A stretch of 13,437 nt of DNA from an uncultured bacterium (GTDB lineage Bacteria; Patescibacteriota; Patescibacteriia; UBA1558; GWA2-36-10), in contig CALMZN010000041.1 of the NCBI GenBank assembly GCA_937870675.1, positions 1 through 13,437 of the forward strand, written 5' to 3'. The number at the start of each line of letters is the position of its first letter. Within the stretch, counting starts at the first letter, position 1. Below, one piece after another: positions 13,366-13,437 of this stretch. The notes under the pieces were generated by a model, which saw nothing but the letters and a program-made list of their open reading frames with translations, searched no databases and had not been told where the DNA came from. The position numbers and the translations under genes were made by a program.

Positions 13366-13437
13366 ATGAATAAAAGACAAAAACAAATTATAGAATTTGC
13401 CAAGAAAAATGATTCTTTTCAAAATAAAGATCTAGTT
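13366..13437 (+). CDS. N-terminus of a probable helix-turn-helix regulator or HTH-Fic protein (partial)
   Basis: An ATG at 13366 opens a frame that runs to the window edge, giving 24 residues. 'NKRQKQIIEFAKKND' followed by 'FQNKDLV' resembles the first helix and start of the second helix of winged-helix domains, as in DeoR-like regulators. Similar N-termini also occur on Fic-family proteins in Patescibacteria, to my recollection. The product cannot be fixed from this fragment. Three direct repeats lie within 110 bp upstream, one over the probable -10 box, which suggests the protein binds its own promoter. No Shine-Dalgarno site precedes the ATG. Confidence 0.6.
   Translation, partial: MNKRQKQIIEFAKKNDSFQNKDLV

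Noticed and set aside
13143..13373. 76-codon open frame on the plus strand in the terminal intergenic region
   Set aside because: It starts at TTG, runs through two dyads and all three direct repeats, overlaps the start of the HTH gene and has no recognisable domain. It is probably chance in AT-rich DNA.

Overview
The window is an AT-rich stretch of a bacterial chromosome with every convincing gene on the + strand, packed with stop/start overlaps or gaps of only a few bases. TAA and TGA both act as stops (TGA ends the NifU-domain gene, the small membrane protein and mraY), so the standard bacterial code fits and a TGA-recoded lineage does not. The style suggests a Candidate Phyla Radiation (Patescibacteria) genome, probably of the Parcubacteria group: compact proteins, few Shine-Dalgarno sites, a reduced murein cluster with divergent MurG and FtsW motifs, and a secreted carboxypeptidase carrying the 'WYVDP' repeat I associate with secreted proteins of that radiation. 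The lineage is an inference.

Layout. (1) Positions 1-111 hold the 3' end of an unrecognised gene. (2) Positions 134-6092 form a surface-glycan block: a DPM1-like GT2 glycosyltransferase, its usual DUF2304 membrane partner, a second GT2 enzyme, two GT4 enzymes and a large polytopic GT-C-like membrane protein. This is the content expected for building a lipid-linked sugar or cell-surface polysaccharide. (3) Positions 6095-6725 hold a HIT-family nucleotide hydrolase and a stand-alone NifU C-terminal-domain protein, overlapping by 17 nt. A weak hairpin follows. (4) A clear promoter (TTTACA, 17 bp, TAAAAT) starts a second unit whose first gene begins about one base after the predicted transcription start, so its mRNA is probably leaderless. 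It encodes a small three-helix membrane protein of unknown function, then mraY, murD, ftsW, murG and a secreted D-Ala-D-Ala carboxypeptidase. This is a shortened division/cell-wall cluster: lipid I, UDP-MurNAc-L-Ala-D-Glu, lipid II and septal polymerisation, followed by a murein-trimming enzyme. (5) Positions 13040-13365 are non-coding and structured: a hairpin whose T-tract favours minus-strand termination, a 14-bp palindrome, two further hairpins, and three copies of a 17-bp direct repeat just upstream of (6) a truncated gene whose N-terminus looks like a winged-helix regulator.

The observations most worth following are: the MurG-like protein has Ser where the family has a conserved catalytic-loop His; the membrane protein at the head of the mraY unit is unrecognised; the carboxypeptidase has a tandem WYVDP-repeat N-terminus; the predicted promoter is leaderless; and the terminal repeat array looks like the operator of the HTH gene. 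I did not see a clear defence, mobile or CRISPR system in the window.
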